9,912 bases of DNA, taken from NCBI GenBank assembly GCA_023253575.1, contig JALRGB010000644.1, forward strand, positions 1-9,912, written 5' to 3'. The position numbers and the translations under genes are program-made. The DNA comes from Verrucomicrobiales bacterium (GTDB lineage: Bacteria > Verrucomicrobiota > Verrucomicrobiia > Verrucomicrobiales > V1-33). Below are positions 1 to 6,642 of this stretch, piece by piece (position 1 is the first letter of the stretch; every line of letters begins with the position of its first letter). A model generated the notes under the pieces. It searched no databases. It had not been told where the DNA came from and saw only the letters and a program-made list of their open reading frames with translations.

Positions 1-493
1 TGGATTCAGACTCCATGCGGTCGAGCCGCCCTTGTGACCGCTGCATGGCCCGGGCATGCCCTTCCGCGGGATCTAAATCCAGAAGAAATGTCAGGTCCGG
101 ATGAGTGAGGCCCACCGCAAAGTCGTTGATTTGTCGGATGGCCCTCAGATCCAATCCCCGACCAAATCCTTGATAGACAGTTGTCGAATCGTAAAAACGA
201 TCAGCAATTACGTGAATACCAGCACTTAATGCAGGTGCAATTTTTTCTCGAACGAGCTGGGCCCGGCTCGCCGCGAACAGCAATAATTCGCACTCCGGAG
301 CGATCGGGGTGTCGTCTGTGCGATGCTGCAATACCAACTGGCGGATTTCTTCCCCTGCGGCCGTGCCGCCAGGTTCCCTTACCACCATGGTACGGGCACC
401 TGCCGCCTCTAGATGTGCATGCAGCGATTCTATCTGCGTGCTCTTGCCGCAGCCTTCTGATCCCTCGAAAGTGATAAACAAGCCGTTACCCAT
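1..493 (-). CDS. tmk: Thymidylate kinase, N-terminal 164 residues (C-terminus beyond the window)
   Basis: Phosphorylates dTMP to dTDP with ATP in the cytoplasm, an essential step of dTTP synthesis. The reading frame is open from ATG at 493-491 to the left edge. Seen: P-loop GSEGCGKST (residues 11-19); the REPGGT motif (39-44), typical of dTMP kinases; LLLFAASRAQ (70-79); the DRFYDSTTVYQG segment (98-109), which holds the DR(Y/F) nucleotide-binding motif; and the start of the LID region, with RSQGRLDRME at 152-161. There is no Arg within the P-loop and Arg residues lie in the LID, which is the arrangement of bacterial type II enzymes. The family is usually about 205-215 aa, so roughly 45 residues are missing off the edge. 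An ATG 11 bases upstream is in another frame; AGGA lies about 10 bases before the chosen start. It lies 82 bp downstream of the hypothetical gene on the same strand and may share its transcript. Confidence 0.95.
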   Translation of the reverse strand, partial: MGNGLFITFEGSEGCGKSTQIESLHAHLEAAGARTMVVREPGGTAAGEEIRQLVLQHRTDDTPIAPECELLLFAASRAQLVREKIAPALSAGIHVIADRFYDSTTVYQGFGRGLDLRAIRQINDFAVGLTHPDLTFLLDLDPAEGHARAMQRSQGRLDRMESES

Positions 494-575
494 ACGCTGT
501 CCATCCTAAAAGCAGTCCCAGAGAAAGTAAAATAAAGCCAGTCAAGGCCGACGCGCGCTTCACTGCGGCCCCGGC

Positions 576-1184
576 TCAGGCCGCCTCTGGTGGTGTCTCG
601 CTCGGTGGTGTCTCGCTGGGAGTGTTTTCGGCTTCGGCAGGTTGTCCGGCTTCGGGAGGGGCGGGAGGGGCGGTCCGGCTGGCCAGCATGTCGGAGACCT
701 CGCGTTGGATGGACTCCAACTGGTCTAATTTGAGTTGGGGATCGCGGATGATAAAGACTTCGCCGGTTTTGCTATGTTCGTAGATGCGGAGGCGGGCGCT
801 ACCGAGACTACGGCTATCGGTTTCCTTGAGGGTTTTTTTGCGTTCGAGCATCAAGGCGAGGATGAACCGGGTATTTTCGGTGAGCGGGGAGTCTTCATCG
901 ATCAGTCGGCGTAGCAATGATTCGGCGCCTTCTTTTTCCACGACTTCGCGGCGGGCGGGTTCGGTACTGGGCGGTTCGTAGAGGCTGCGCCAGTGAGAAA
1001 ACGGTTGGAGTTGAGCGCGTTCTTGTTTCCAAGCGGCGACCGAGTAGTCGCGTCGGATGAATCCGTCCTCATCGCCACCGTCTTCGAAAAGTGCGGTGTA
1101 GAACGGTTCGTTTTCGACAAACGGCTGCCCGGTGACGAAGCAGGTGTGCGCCCGGGTTTTGATTTTCCATTCCTGATTAATCAT
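576..1184 (-). CDS. Conserved hypothetical protein (PVC-type), 202 aa, coupled to the Lpt permease
   Basis: Function not recognised. The start ATG (1184-1182) overlaps the TGA (1183-1181) of the upstream permease as ATGA, and no Shine-Dalgarno sequence is visible, so translational coupling is likely. Seen: an N-terminal segment TCFVTGQPF (14-22), followed by an acidic stretch and FIRRDYSVAAW (42-52), then PFSHWRSLYEP (61-71), and a charged, probably helical middle (about 75-125, including LILALMLERKK-like residues at 107-117). The C-terminal tail (about 171-202) is low complexity, rich in Pro, Glu, Ala and Ser/Thr, with SETPP repeated. From memory, Planctomycetes and Verrucomicrobia carry hypotheticals with a similar cysteine/TG start, an FxRxDYS-like segment and a helical middle; these sometimes look like degenerate zinc ribbons. 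Only one Cys is present here, so a zinc site is not supported. No signal peptide or membrane segment is seen, so it is probably cytoplasmic. Confidence 0.85.
   Translation of the reverse strand: MINQEWKIKTRAHTCFVTGQPFVENEPFYTALFEDGGDEDGFIRRDYSVAAWKQERAQLQPFSHWRSLYEPPSTEPARREVVEKEGAESLLRRLIDEDSPLTENTRFILALMLERKKTLKETDSRSLGSARLRIYEHSKTGEVFIIRDPQLKLDQLESIQREVSDMLASRTAPPAPPEAGQPAEAENTPSETPPSETPPEAA
589..618. repeat. Two-unit 15-bp tandem repeat in coding sequence
   Basis: GGTGGTGTCTCGCTC (589-603) is followed directly by GGTGGTGTCTCGCTG (604-618), with 14 of 15 bases matching. On the minus strand the units encode the duplicated SETPP pentapeptide in the disordered tail of the 202-aa hypothetical protein. 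A multiple-of-three unit keeps the frame, so copy number could change without disrupting the gene. Confidence 0.85.
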
Positions 1185-2899
1185 GTGGTGGGCTGGCGGG
1201 AAAGTCGGAAGCGGCGGAGGGAGTCGAGTGGGCTGGCTCCGGTGGACCGTTGCCAGAGGAGGGTGAGGCCGACGACGGCGAAGAGGATATTCACCGTCCA
1301 GGTGGCGCTGGCGGCGGGGATTTTGCCACTTTCTCCGAGGCGGAGGAAGATGGTGGTGAGGAAGTACATGGCAAAGTAGAGGATGATGGTGGAGGCCACG
1401 CTTCCCATCAGGCCGCGGCGGGAGAAGACGATGCCGAGCGGAGCGGCGAAGAGCACGACGATCAAGCAGCGCAGAGGGCGGGCGAGGCGGTCGTGCCACC
1501 ATGTTCGGTAGCTGGCTAGGCGCGATTCCGGAAATTCATGGTTCATGCGCAAGTAGCTGGTGAGCTGGGGAACGGTGAGAAATTGGGCTGGCAGTTTGGC
1601 GCTTTCGCTGAGCAGGCGCCACGGGGTCTCCCTCCATCCGGTTTTGGTTACGGCACCGCTCAGCAGGTCCTGGTAGTTTTTCGGATCGCTGGAGTGAAAC
1701 ATTTCGCGCACATTGCGGAACCGCCATTCGCCGGATTCTCCGGGGCGCACGGGAGGCGTCCAGTTGGCCCGCCGCGCGAAGAGTGACCAGCGCAATGAGC
1801 CATCCTCATTGAGTTCATGGATTTCCACTCCGGTGATGGAATTCTGGTCATTGAGGTCAATGGGGACATTTTCCAGATACCAGAACCGTCGGTCCTCGCG
1901 GTTGACGTAGGCCACGCGTTGGGCGCTGGTGCGGGCGCGCGTGTTTTGGCGATCGGCGCCCATATCATCCGCCATTTGCATCAAGTCGCTCTTTTTGCGG
2001 TCTGCTTCTGGGGCGTATTGGTAGCTACAGGCCAGGGTGATGATGGAGGCAAACCCGCCGGCGACAAACAACGGTAGCAGGATGCGGGTGACGCTGACCC
2101 CGGCGGTGACCATCGAGATGACCTCATTGTGCCGTGACAGCCGTCCTAAAGCATATAAAACCGCCAGTAGCAAAGAGATGTCAATAATCTCGACCATGAA
2201 CTTTGGCAGTTGCACGAGGTAGAAAACCAACATTTGGCCGGGCCCGAAGCGGGCTTCGATCAGGTCCTTGCCGTTGTCATAGAAGTCGAAGAAAATAAAC
2301 AAGGCCAGTAGGCCGCAGAAGCAGAGGGCGAAAGGGGTCAGGAACGTTCGCAGGACGTGGCGGTCGAGGACCCGGCCGCGTTGGTAGAGCCAGGTCATGG
2401 CGGCTGGCGACAGCAAAGCCAAGCCGGTGACTAGCAATTTGCCCAGATAAGCTGGCATGGAGCGGTCTTCCCCGAGTCGACTGCGGGCCATTTCTCCTGA
2501 GAATGTGGCCATGACATCTTCCATCAGCCACCATAGCAGCACGATGCCACAGGCTACCGCTACTGGGAGAGTGATTTCGCGGCCGCGCAGCCGGATGAGT
2601 CCGAGTCCAAAGGCTGGCAGCATCAGGATGAGGGTCCATCCCAGCCATTCCTCGATAAATCCCTGTGCAAATTCTCGTCCGGCTTGTGGGGAGCTGGCCA
2701 CGAACACTTGGGCTGGCGCTCCCGGTTCGCCGATGGCGTTTTGTCCCATTTGCCATGCGAGCAGGGCGGAACCGGCGATCCCGAGGAGCGAGGCCAGCAG
2801 GGTCAAATGGGGGGCTTGTCGGACGGCGGTCCACACTCTGGCCAGCCAGCGTCGCGTGGAGGCGAAGCGGGTGAATCGGTCATCATGCAGGTCAGCCAT
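1181..2899 (-). CDS. LptF/LptG-type LPS export permease (YjgP/YjgQ family) with four extra N-terminal membrane helices
   Basis: Inner-membrane permease subunit of the LptB2FG ABC transporter, which extracts LPS for delivery to the outer membrane. From ATG 2899 it is 572 aa. The canonical core starts near residue 176 (RVLDRHVLRTFLTPF): TM segments at about 187-206, 222-250 and 270-292, a large periplasmic beta-rich region (about 293-470), then TMs at about 476-493, 501-520 and 532-550. Family-like features are RLSRHNEVISMVTAGVS (253-269) and ARPLRCLIVVLFAAPLGIVF (473-492). LptF and LptG are usually about 360 aa; here about 175 residues with four hydrophobic segments (31-51, 86-103, 110-130, 151-172) come first. 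I cannot tell LptF from LptG, and no partner gene lies in the window. A GTG start at 2932 would add 11 residues; neither start has a clear RBS. It is first in an apparent minus-strand operon. Confidence 0.92.
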   Translation of the reverse strand: MADLHDDRFTRFASTRRWLARVWTAVRQAPHLTLLASLLGIAGSALLAWQMGQNAIGEPGAPAQVFVASSPQAGREFAQGFIEEWLGWTLILMLPAFGLGLIRLRGREITLPVAVACGIVLLWWLMEDVMATFSGEMARSRLGEDRSMPAYLGKLLVTGLALLSPAAMTWLYQRGRVLDRHVLRTFLTPFALCFCGLLALFIFFDFYDNGKDLIEARFGPGQMLVFYLVQLPKFMVEIIDISLLLAVLYALGRLSRHNEVISMVTAGVSVTRILLPLFVAGGFASIITLACSYQYAPEADRKKSDLMQMADDMGADRQNTRARTSAQRVAYVNREDRRFWYLENVPIDLNDQNSITGVEIHELNEDGSLRWSLFARRANWTPPVRPGESGEWRFRNVREMFHSSDPKNYQDLLSGAVTKTGWRETPWRLLSESAKLPAQFLTVPQLTSYLRMNHEFPESRLASYRTWWHDRLARPLRCLIVVLFAAPLGIVFSRRGLMGSVASTIILYFAMYFLTTIFLRLGESGKIPAASATWTVNILFAVVGLTLLWQRSTGASPLDSLRRFRLSRQPTT

Positions 2900-2988
2900 T
2901 GGGAAAATCGCAACAAACCCGGGCGCGGCCACAGATCAATGGCTGGATGTGATGGGGCGGGCTGATTCCTGTTGCGAGTTTGGAGTGG
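2900..2988. promoter_or_regulatory. Divergent intergenic region between the Lpt permease and GT39 genes
   Basis: This 89-bp gap lies between two outward-facing genes, so it must hold or overlap at least one promoter for each direction. I see no convincing -35/-10 pair or operator palindrome. The assignment rests on gene orientation alone. The gap would shrink to 47 bp if the alternative GTG (2932) and TTG (2980) starts are the real ones. Confidence 0.4.
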
Positions 2989-4929
2989 ATGGAGGGCTCT
3001 TTTCTTGGCAAACCGTGCGATTCGGCGTATGCGAAGGGTGTGTTCAAGAAGAAACTTATCAGCCTTTGGCCGACGGCCGCGGCGCGGACGGCGGCGATGA
3101 TTCTGGGCGGGGTGGCGGTGCTTGGGGCGATGGTGGTGGTGGGCGGGCGCGAGGATTGGACCGGGCTGGTGGCGGCGCGGCTAGCTCAGGGGAAAAAACC
3201 TCGTTTGGAAGATTTTATTGTTGAGGGTCAGTGGCATGCGGCGCTATTTTCGGCGGTGGTTTGCGCGGTTTTAGCGCTCACGGCGTCGTGGTGGCTGCCG
3301 GCGGCGGCGGCGAGGGGCCGTGCGACGCCGGAGATGTCGTGGCGGCGGTGGTTCTGGGTCGGGCTGGCGGCGGTGGTGGTGGCGGGCGGGGTGGTGCGGC
3401 TGCCTCGATTGAGCCATAGTTTGTACAATGATGAAACGTACACGTTTCGTCGCTATGTGGCTGGGGACCACAAGCGGCAGCCAGACGGGACCCGCGAGTG
3501 GCGGCCGGTTTCGTGGAAGGTGACCCTTTGGGGCAACCAGATGGCCAACAACGGGGTGCCGTACAGCCTGACGGCGCGGGCGGCGTACGACTTTGCCGTA
3601 AGCCGGGGGTGGGCTCGGGCCATGTTGCCGGCGGAAGTGCCATTGCGGCTGCCGGCTCTCGTGGCTGGGCTCGGGTCGTTGGTGGTGATAGCGCTGCTGG
3701 CGCGCCGCTGGGGTGGGGCCTGGGCTGGGATGACTGCTGCCACGGTCGCGGCGGTGCATCCATGGCATGTGCGTTATTCGACGGAAGCGCGTTCGCACAG
3801 CCTGGTGCTGCTGTTGGCGCCGCTGTTGCCGTTGGTGCTAGACCGGGCGGTGGCGGACGGGCGCTTGCGGTGGTGGGCTGCTTTTGCGGCGACCGAAGTC
3901 ATGCTGTTGTGGGCCTTTGCTGGATCGCTGTATTTCCTTGTCGCGTTTAATGTGCTGGCGTTGGTCTGGCTCTGGCGGCGGGGTGACGGTGTATGGCGCA
4001 CGTTTTTAGCGGTCCACATGGTGGCGGCGGCGGTTTATCTTCATCTGATGGCGCCTTGTCTTCCGCAAATGCGGCAGGCGATCCGCGATAATCCGGTATT
4101 CTCAGCGGGGATTAACTGGGAATGGGCTCTGACCACGGGATCGTTTTTGCTGACGGGAATGCCTTGGTTTAATGGCAATCCGGAGATGGCCAGTCATCCT
4201 TCGCTGCAGCGAGTGTGGGTGGAGTTTCCAGCGGCGGTCATGTTATTGGTGCTTTCTGCGGCGGCGCTGGTGGGCGCCGGCGTCCGTCATGTTTGGTCGG
4301 ACCCGTCGGGCCGGGTGCTCGCCATCAGTCTGCCGCTGGCGGCGGTGCTGGCTGTCACGGCCACTCTGGCCAGCGGCACACTACTGATCAGTTGGTACAT
4401 GCTCTATCTTCTGCCCGCCGGTCTGGTGCTGGCGGCTGTGGGAAGCGTCTCGCTCGTCCAAACCGCCCGTCGCCGTGGTGGTTTCGCGGCCCGGGTCGCC
4501 CTTTCAGTGGTCGTTCTGGCCTGGCTGGGTTGGGCCACCGTTATCGCCTCGCCGCTCATGACCTATCGGAAAATGGGCAAACAAGCATTACGGGAGGTCG
4601 CTCGCTTTTTGGCTCTGCCCGTCAATGGCGTGCAGCCGCTGGCCGTCACCCACCGCACGGAAGCGAGTGTTTACGACCCTTCACTCTACTCGCTAGAAAT
4701 GGATCTGGTTGAATTGCGCCGCCTGCTGGCCCAGTCGGACGCCGAAGGACGACCGCTGCTGGTTGCTTTCGGTTACCGCGATCTGATCCTCCAGGAAACC
4801 CCGGAATTTCTCCAAGCCATTGAGGAATCCGGCGACTTCGAACGCGTCGCCCACTTCCCGGGACTGGAAGAATCCCAGTTTGCTCAACACATTTGGAGGC
4901 ATCGCCCCCGGCCGCCGAGCCCGCCCTGA
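2989..4929 (+). CDS. GT-C fold membrane glycosyltransferase, GT39/ArnT-like (PMT family), 646 aa
   Basis: Polytopic inner-membrane enzyme predicted to move a sugar from a polyprenyl-phosphate donor to an acceptor on the periplasmic face. Seen: many hydrophobic segments; the acidic catalytic-type motif NDET (147-150) in the first loop after a TM helix, preceded by RLPRLSHSLY; and PWHVRYSTEARSHSL (258-272), the classic P-W/H-x-x-x-Y-S-x-E-A-R signature of PMT/ArnT-like enzymes. Two helices (about 35-52 and 84-104) precede the core TM1 (about 121-137). The C-terminal 100 or so residues look soluble, with a Pro/Arg-rich end. ATG 2989 was chosen because GGAG sits just upstream, though close (3-base gap); TTG 2980 would add three residues. 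The acceptor is unknown. Its position back to back with an LPS exporter makes an envelope glycan or lipid A plausible, but that is inference. Third-position base use changes midway through the gene (see findings). Confidence 0.85.
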   Translation: MEGSFLGKPCDSAYAKGVFKKKLISLWPTAAARTAAMILGGVAVLGAMVVVGGREDWTGLVAARLAQGKKPRLEDFIVEGQWHAALFSAVVCAVLALTASWWLPAAAARGRATPEMSWRRWFWVGLAAVVVAGGVVRLPRLSHSLYNDETYTFRRYVAGDHKRQPDGTREWRPVSWKVTLWGNQMANNGVPYSLTARAAYDFAVSRGWARAMLPAEVPLRLPALVAGLGSLVVIALLARRWGGAWAGMTAATVAAVHPWHVRYSTEARSHSLVLLLAPLLPLVLDRAVADGRLRWWAAFAATEVMLLWAFAGSLYFLVAFNVLALVWLWRRGDGVWRTFLAVHMVAAAVYLHLMAPCLPQMRQAIRDNPVFSAGINWEWALTTGSFLLTGMPWFNGNPEMASHPSLQRVWVEFPAAVMLLVLSAAALVGAGVRHVWSDPSGRVLAISLPLAAVLAVTATLASGTLLISWYMLYLLPAGLVLAAVGSVSLVQTARRRGGFAARVALSVVVLAWLGWATVIASPLMTYRKMGKQALREVARFLALPVNGVQPLAVTHRTEASVYDPSLYSLEMDLVELRRLLAQSDAEGRPLLVAFGYRDLILQETPEFLQAIEESGDFERVAHFPGLEESQFAQHIWRHRPRPPSPP

Positions 4930-5027
4930 GGCCAGCTCATGATGCGGTTTCCTCCTACGCTCGCCATAGCGCAATTTCATCCTGACTCTAGGGTTGCAGC
5001 TAGGGCACCGGCAGCTTGGGTGCACCG

Positions 5028-6602
5028 ATGAAGTTTGCTTTTGTTGCGGCGTTGACGACCGCTTTTGCTCCGGTCGTTCTGGCTGCCGAACCCGCTGTTT
5101 CCATCCAGCTGCGCACCCAGTCCGGTTTGATGAAATATGACCAATCCTCGGTGCGGGTGAAACCAGGACAGTCGGTGGAAATCACCCTTCAGAATACGGA
5201 CCAGCTTCCTCATAATCTCGTGATTCTTAAAGAAGAGGGAGTTTTCATGGAGGTGGCCCAGAAAGCGTGGGAACTCGGCGAAAAAGGACCGCTGAAACAA
5301 TGGATTCCGGAGGATCCGCGCGTGCTGGCACACACTCCGATGATTGATCCCGGCCAGTCGGGAAAGGTGGCATTCACCGCGCCCGACACCGAGGGAGTGC
5401 TCGATTTTGTCTGCACCTTTCCGGGGCATGCCATGATCATGAATGGCCGGATTCTCGTCAGCCGCGCTCCCGCTCCAGGGCTGAGCGGGCTGACCTGCAT
5501 GGTCTTCAAGGGCGCTTGGGATAAGCTCCCGGACTTCCTCGCGCTGCCGCAGGAAAACAAAGTTTCCGTCGACGAGGTCAATGACAATCTTATCGCCCTC
5601 GGCGTGACCCCACTGCGAGATCAATTTGGCCTAGTTTTTAATGGCGGGTTGGAGATTCCGGTCGATGGCGAATACGTCTTTCATCTTGGATCTGACGACG
5701 GATCACGACTTGTAATTGATGATCAAGAAGTTATACGTCATGACGGCGTTCATCCCTATTCTGAGAAGCGCAAAAAAGTTAAATTGGCGGCGGGTTTGCG
5801 TCGGGTGCGAGTTGAGTATTTTGAGAGTGGTGGTGAGGAAGCGCTGACGTTGGCTTGGAGTGGTCCAGGTTTTGATCGGGTGTGGTTGTCGAAGGACGAG
5901 CGTCCTCCGGGCGAGGAGTTTCCTGAAGCTATTTTAGCGGCTACGGACGGTCGCCCAGTCATGTATCGCGGATTTCTTTCTCCCTCGGGAGGCAGTCGCC
6001 GCCTGATTGCGGTGGGCACGCCTGAGCAGCTTCATTATGCCTTTGATCAGGATCAGCTGCGTCTGGCCTTGCTTTGGAAAGGGTCGTTTCTCGATGCGGG
6101 CCGCCATTGGGTCGGCCGCGGCGCCGGCGATATCTCGCCCTTGGGGTTTGCTGTGGTGGAAAGACCGGCCGGTGAAGAATTTGCCGTTTTGGCCAGCCCG
6201 GACCAACCGTGGCCTGCGCTCGATCCGCGCGGCCGGGCCACCCGCTCGCGCTATCGCGGATACGCGCTCGATGCCGCCGGGGCGCCCACCTTTCGTTACA
6301 CGCTAGAGGGTGTTGAAATCGATGATGCCATCCGGCCGGTCGGCCGGCTAGCGGAAGCGAGTGATCTACTGGTGAGGACGCTTTCGCTGCGCGCTGCGCC
6401 CGCCGGGGGCACTGTGTATTTTCGACTGGGTGCGAGCGAAGACGCGGCGCCCGGGGCTGGCGGGTTCTGGCGGATCGGCGGGTCGCTTCAGGTCAAAGTC
6501 GAGGGTGGGGCCGCGCCTGTTTCCAGTCATGGCCAGCTGCTTGTTCCCGTGACTTTCGACCAAGGGCAGGCTCGCCTGCAAATCAGCTACCGCTGGCTGT
6601 AA
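5028..6602 (+). CDS. Secreted azurin-type cupredoxin fused to PA14 domain and a C-terminal domain, 524 aa
   Basis: Predicted extracytoplasmic copper electron-transfer protein with a carbohydrate-binding-type module. A Sec signal peptide covers residues 1 to about 20 (MKF..., ending VLAA). The cupredoxin domain (about 22-146) has all four blue-copper ligands: H62 in LPHNLV, then C129, H134 and M138 in CTFPGHAMIM, with exactly azurin spacing. A PA14 domain (about 152-290) is marked by YVFHLGSDDGSRLVIDD (216-232), HDG (238-240) and RRVRVEYFESGGEEALTLAW (258-277). The last part (about 305-524: GRPVMYRGF, AVGTPEQLHYAFD, LLWKGSFLDAGRHW) resembles a domain that accompanies PA14 and cytochrome c in PVC secreted proteins. 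No CxxCH haem motif is present. Start: ATG 5028 places the signal peptide at the N-terminus; in-frame TTG 5016 adds four residues. It follows the glycosyltransferase by 98 bp and precedes the propeller gene by 40 bp, so the latter two are probably co-transcribed. Confidence 0.9.
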   Translation: MKFAFVAALTTAFAPVVLAAEPAVSIQLRTQSGLMKYDQSSVRVKPGQSVEITLQNTDQLPHNLVILKEEGVFMEVAQKAWELGEKGPLKQWIPEDPRVLAHTPMIDPGQSGKVAFTAPDTEGVLDFVCTFPGHAMIMNGRILVSRAPAPGLSGLTCMVFKGAWDKLPDFLALPQENKVSVDEVNDNLIALGVTPLRDQFGLVFNGGLEIPVDGEYVFHLGSDDGSRLVIDDQEVIRHDGVHPYSEKRKKVKLAAGLRRVRVEYFESGGEEALTLAWSGPGFDRVWLSKDERPPGEEFPEAILAATDGRPVMYRGFLSPSGGSRRLIAVGTPEQLHYAFDQDQLRLALLWKGSFLDAGRHWVGRGAGDISPLGFAVVERPAGEEFAVLASPDQPWPALDPRGRATRSRYRGYALDAAGAPTFRYTLEGVEIDDAIRPVGRLAEASDLLVRTLSLRAAPAGGTVYFRLGASEDAAPGAGGFWRIGGSLQVKVEGGAAPVSSHGQLLVPVTFDQGQARLQISYRWL

Positions 6603-6642
6603 TCCCTCGTTCAGTTTCATCTGCATTCCTTTTTTCTGCTCC

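Noticed and set aside
287..330. Apparent frameshift in tmk around the G-run at 306-309
   Set aside because: A first reading suggested a break here. Checking codon phase base by base from 493 down to 287 shows one continuous frame reading HRTDDTPIAPECELLLF, so the gene is intact.
521..549. Possible terminator between the hypothetical gene and tmk on the minus strand
   Set aside because: A 4-bp stem with one G-U pair (546-549 with 536-539) is followed by a T-rich stretch, but the stem is too weak and the tract is interrupted. I do not call it.
1185..1502. Extension of the 202-aa hypothetical gene upstream to an earlier start
   Set aside because: The frame stays open upstream, but that stretch lies inside the permease gene and has shadow-like composition rich in Arg, Pro and His. 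The ATG in the ATGA overlap gives the coherent protein.
3105..3147. G-quadruplex candidate on the plus strand
   Set aside because: Several runs of three or four G occur, but the loops are up to about 13 bases and the runs follow from Gly, Val and Ala codons in a G-rich region.
2457..3224. Long plus-strand open frame across the divergent gap
   Set aside because: It is antisense to the permease and overlaps the start of the glycosyltransferase in another frame; composition is Ser, Arg and Gly-rich with no recognisable domain.
5005..5023. Hairpin GCACC/GGTGC just before the cupredoxin start
   Set aside because: A 5-bp stem with a 9-base loop is too weak to claim as a translation regulator, and there is no riboswitch-like context.
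4930..5027. Promoter or terminator between the glycosyltransferase and cupredoxin genes
   Set aside because: The 98-bp gap has no stem with a T-run and no clear promoter boxes, so I cannot tell whether the cupredoxin gene has its own promoter.
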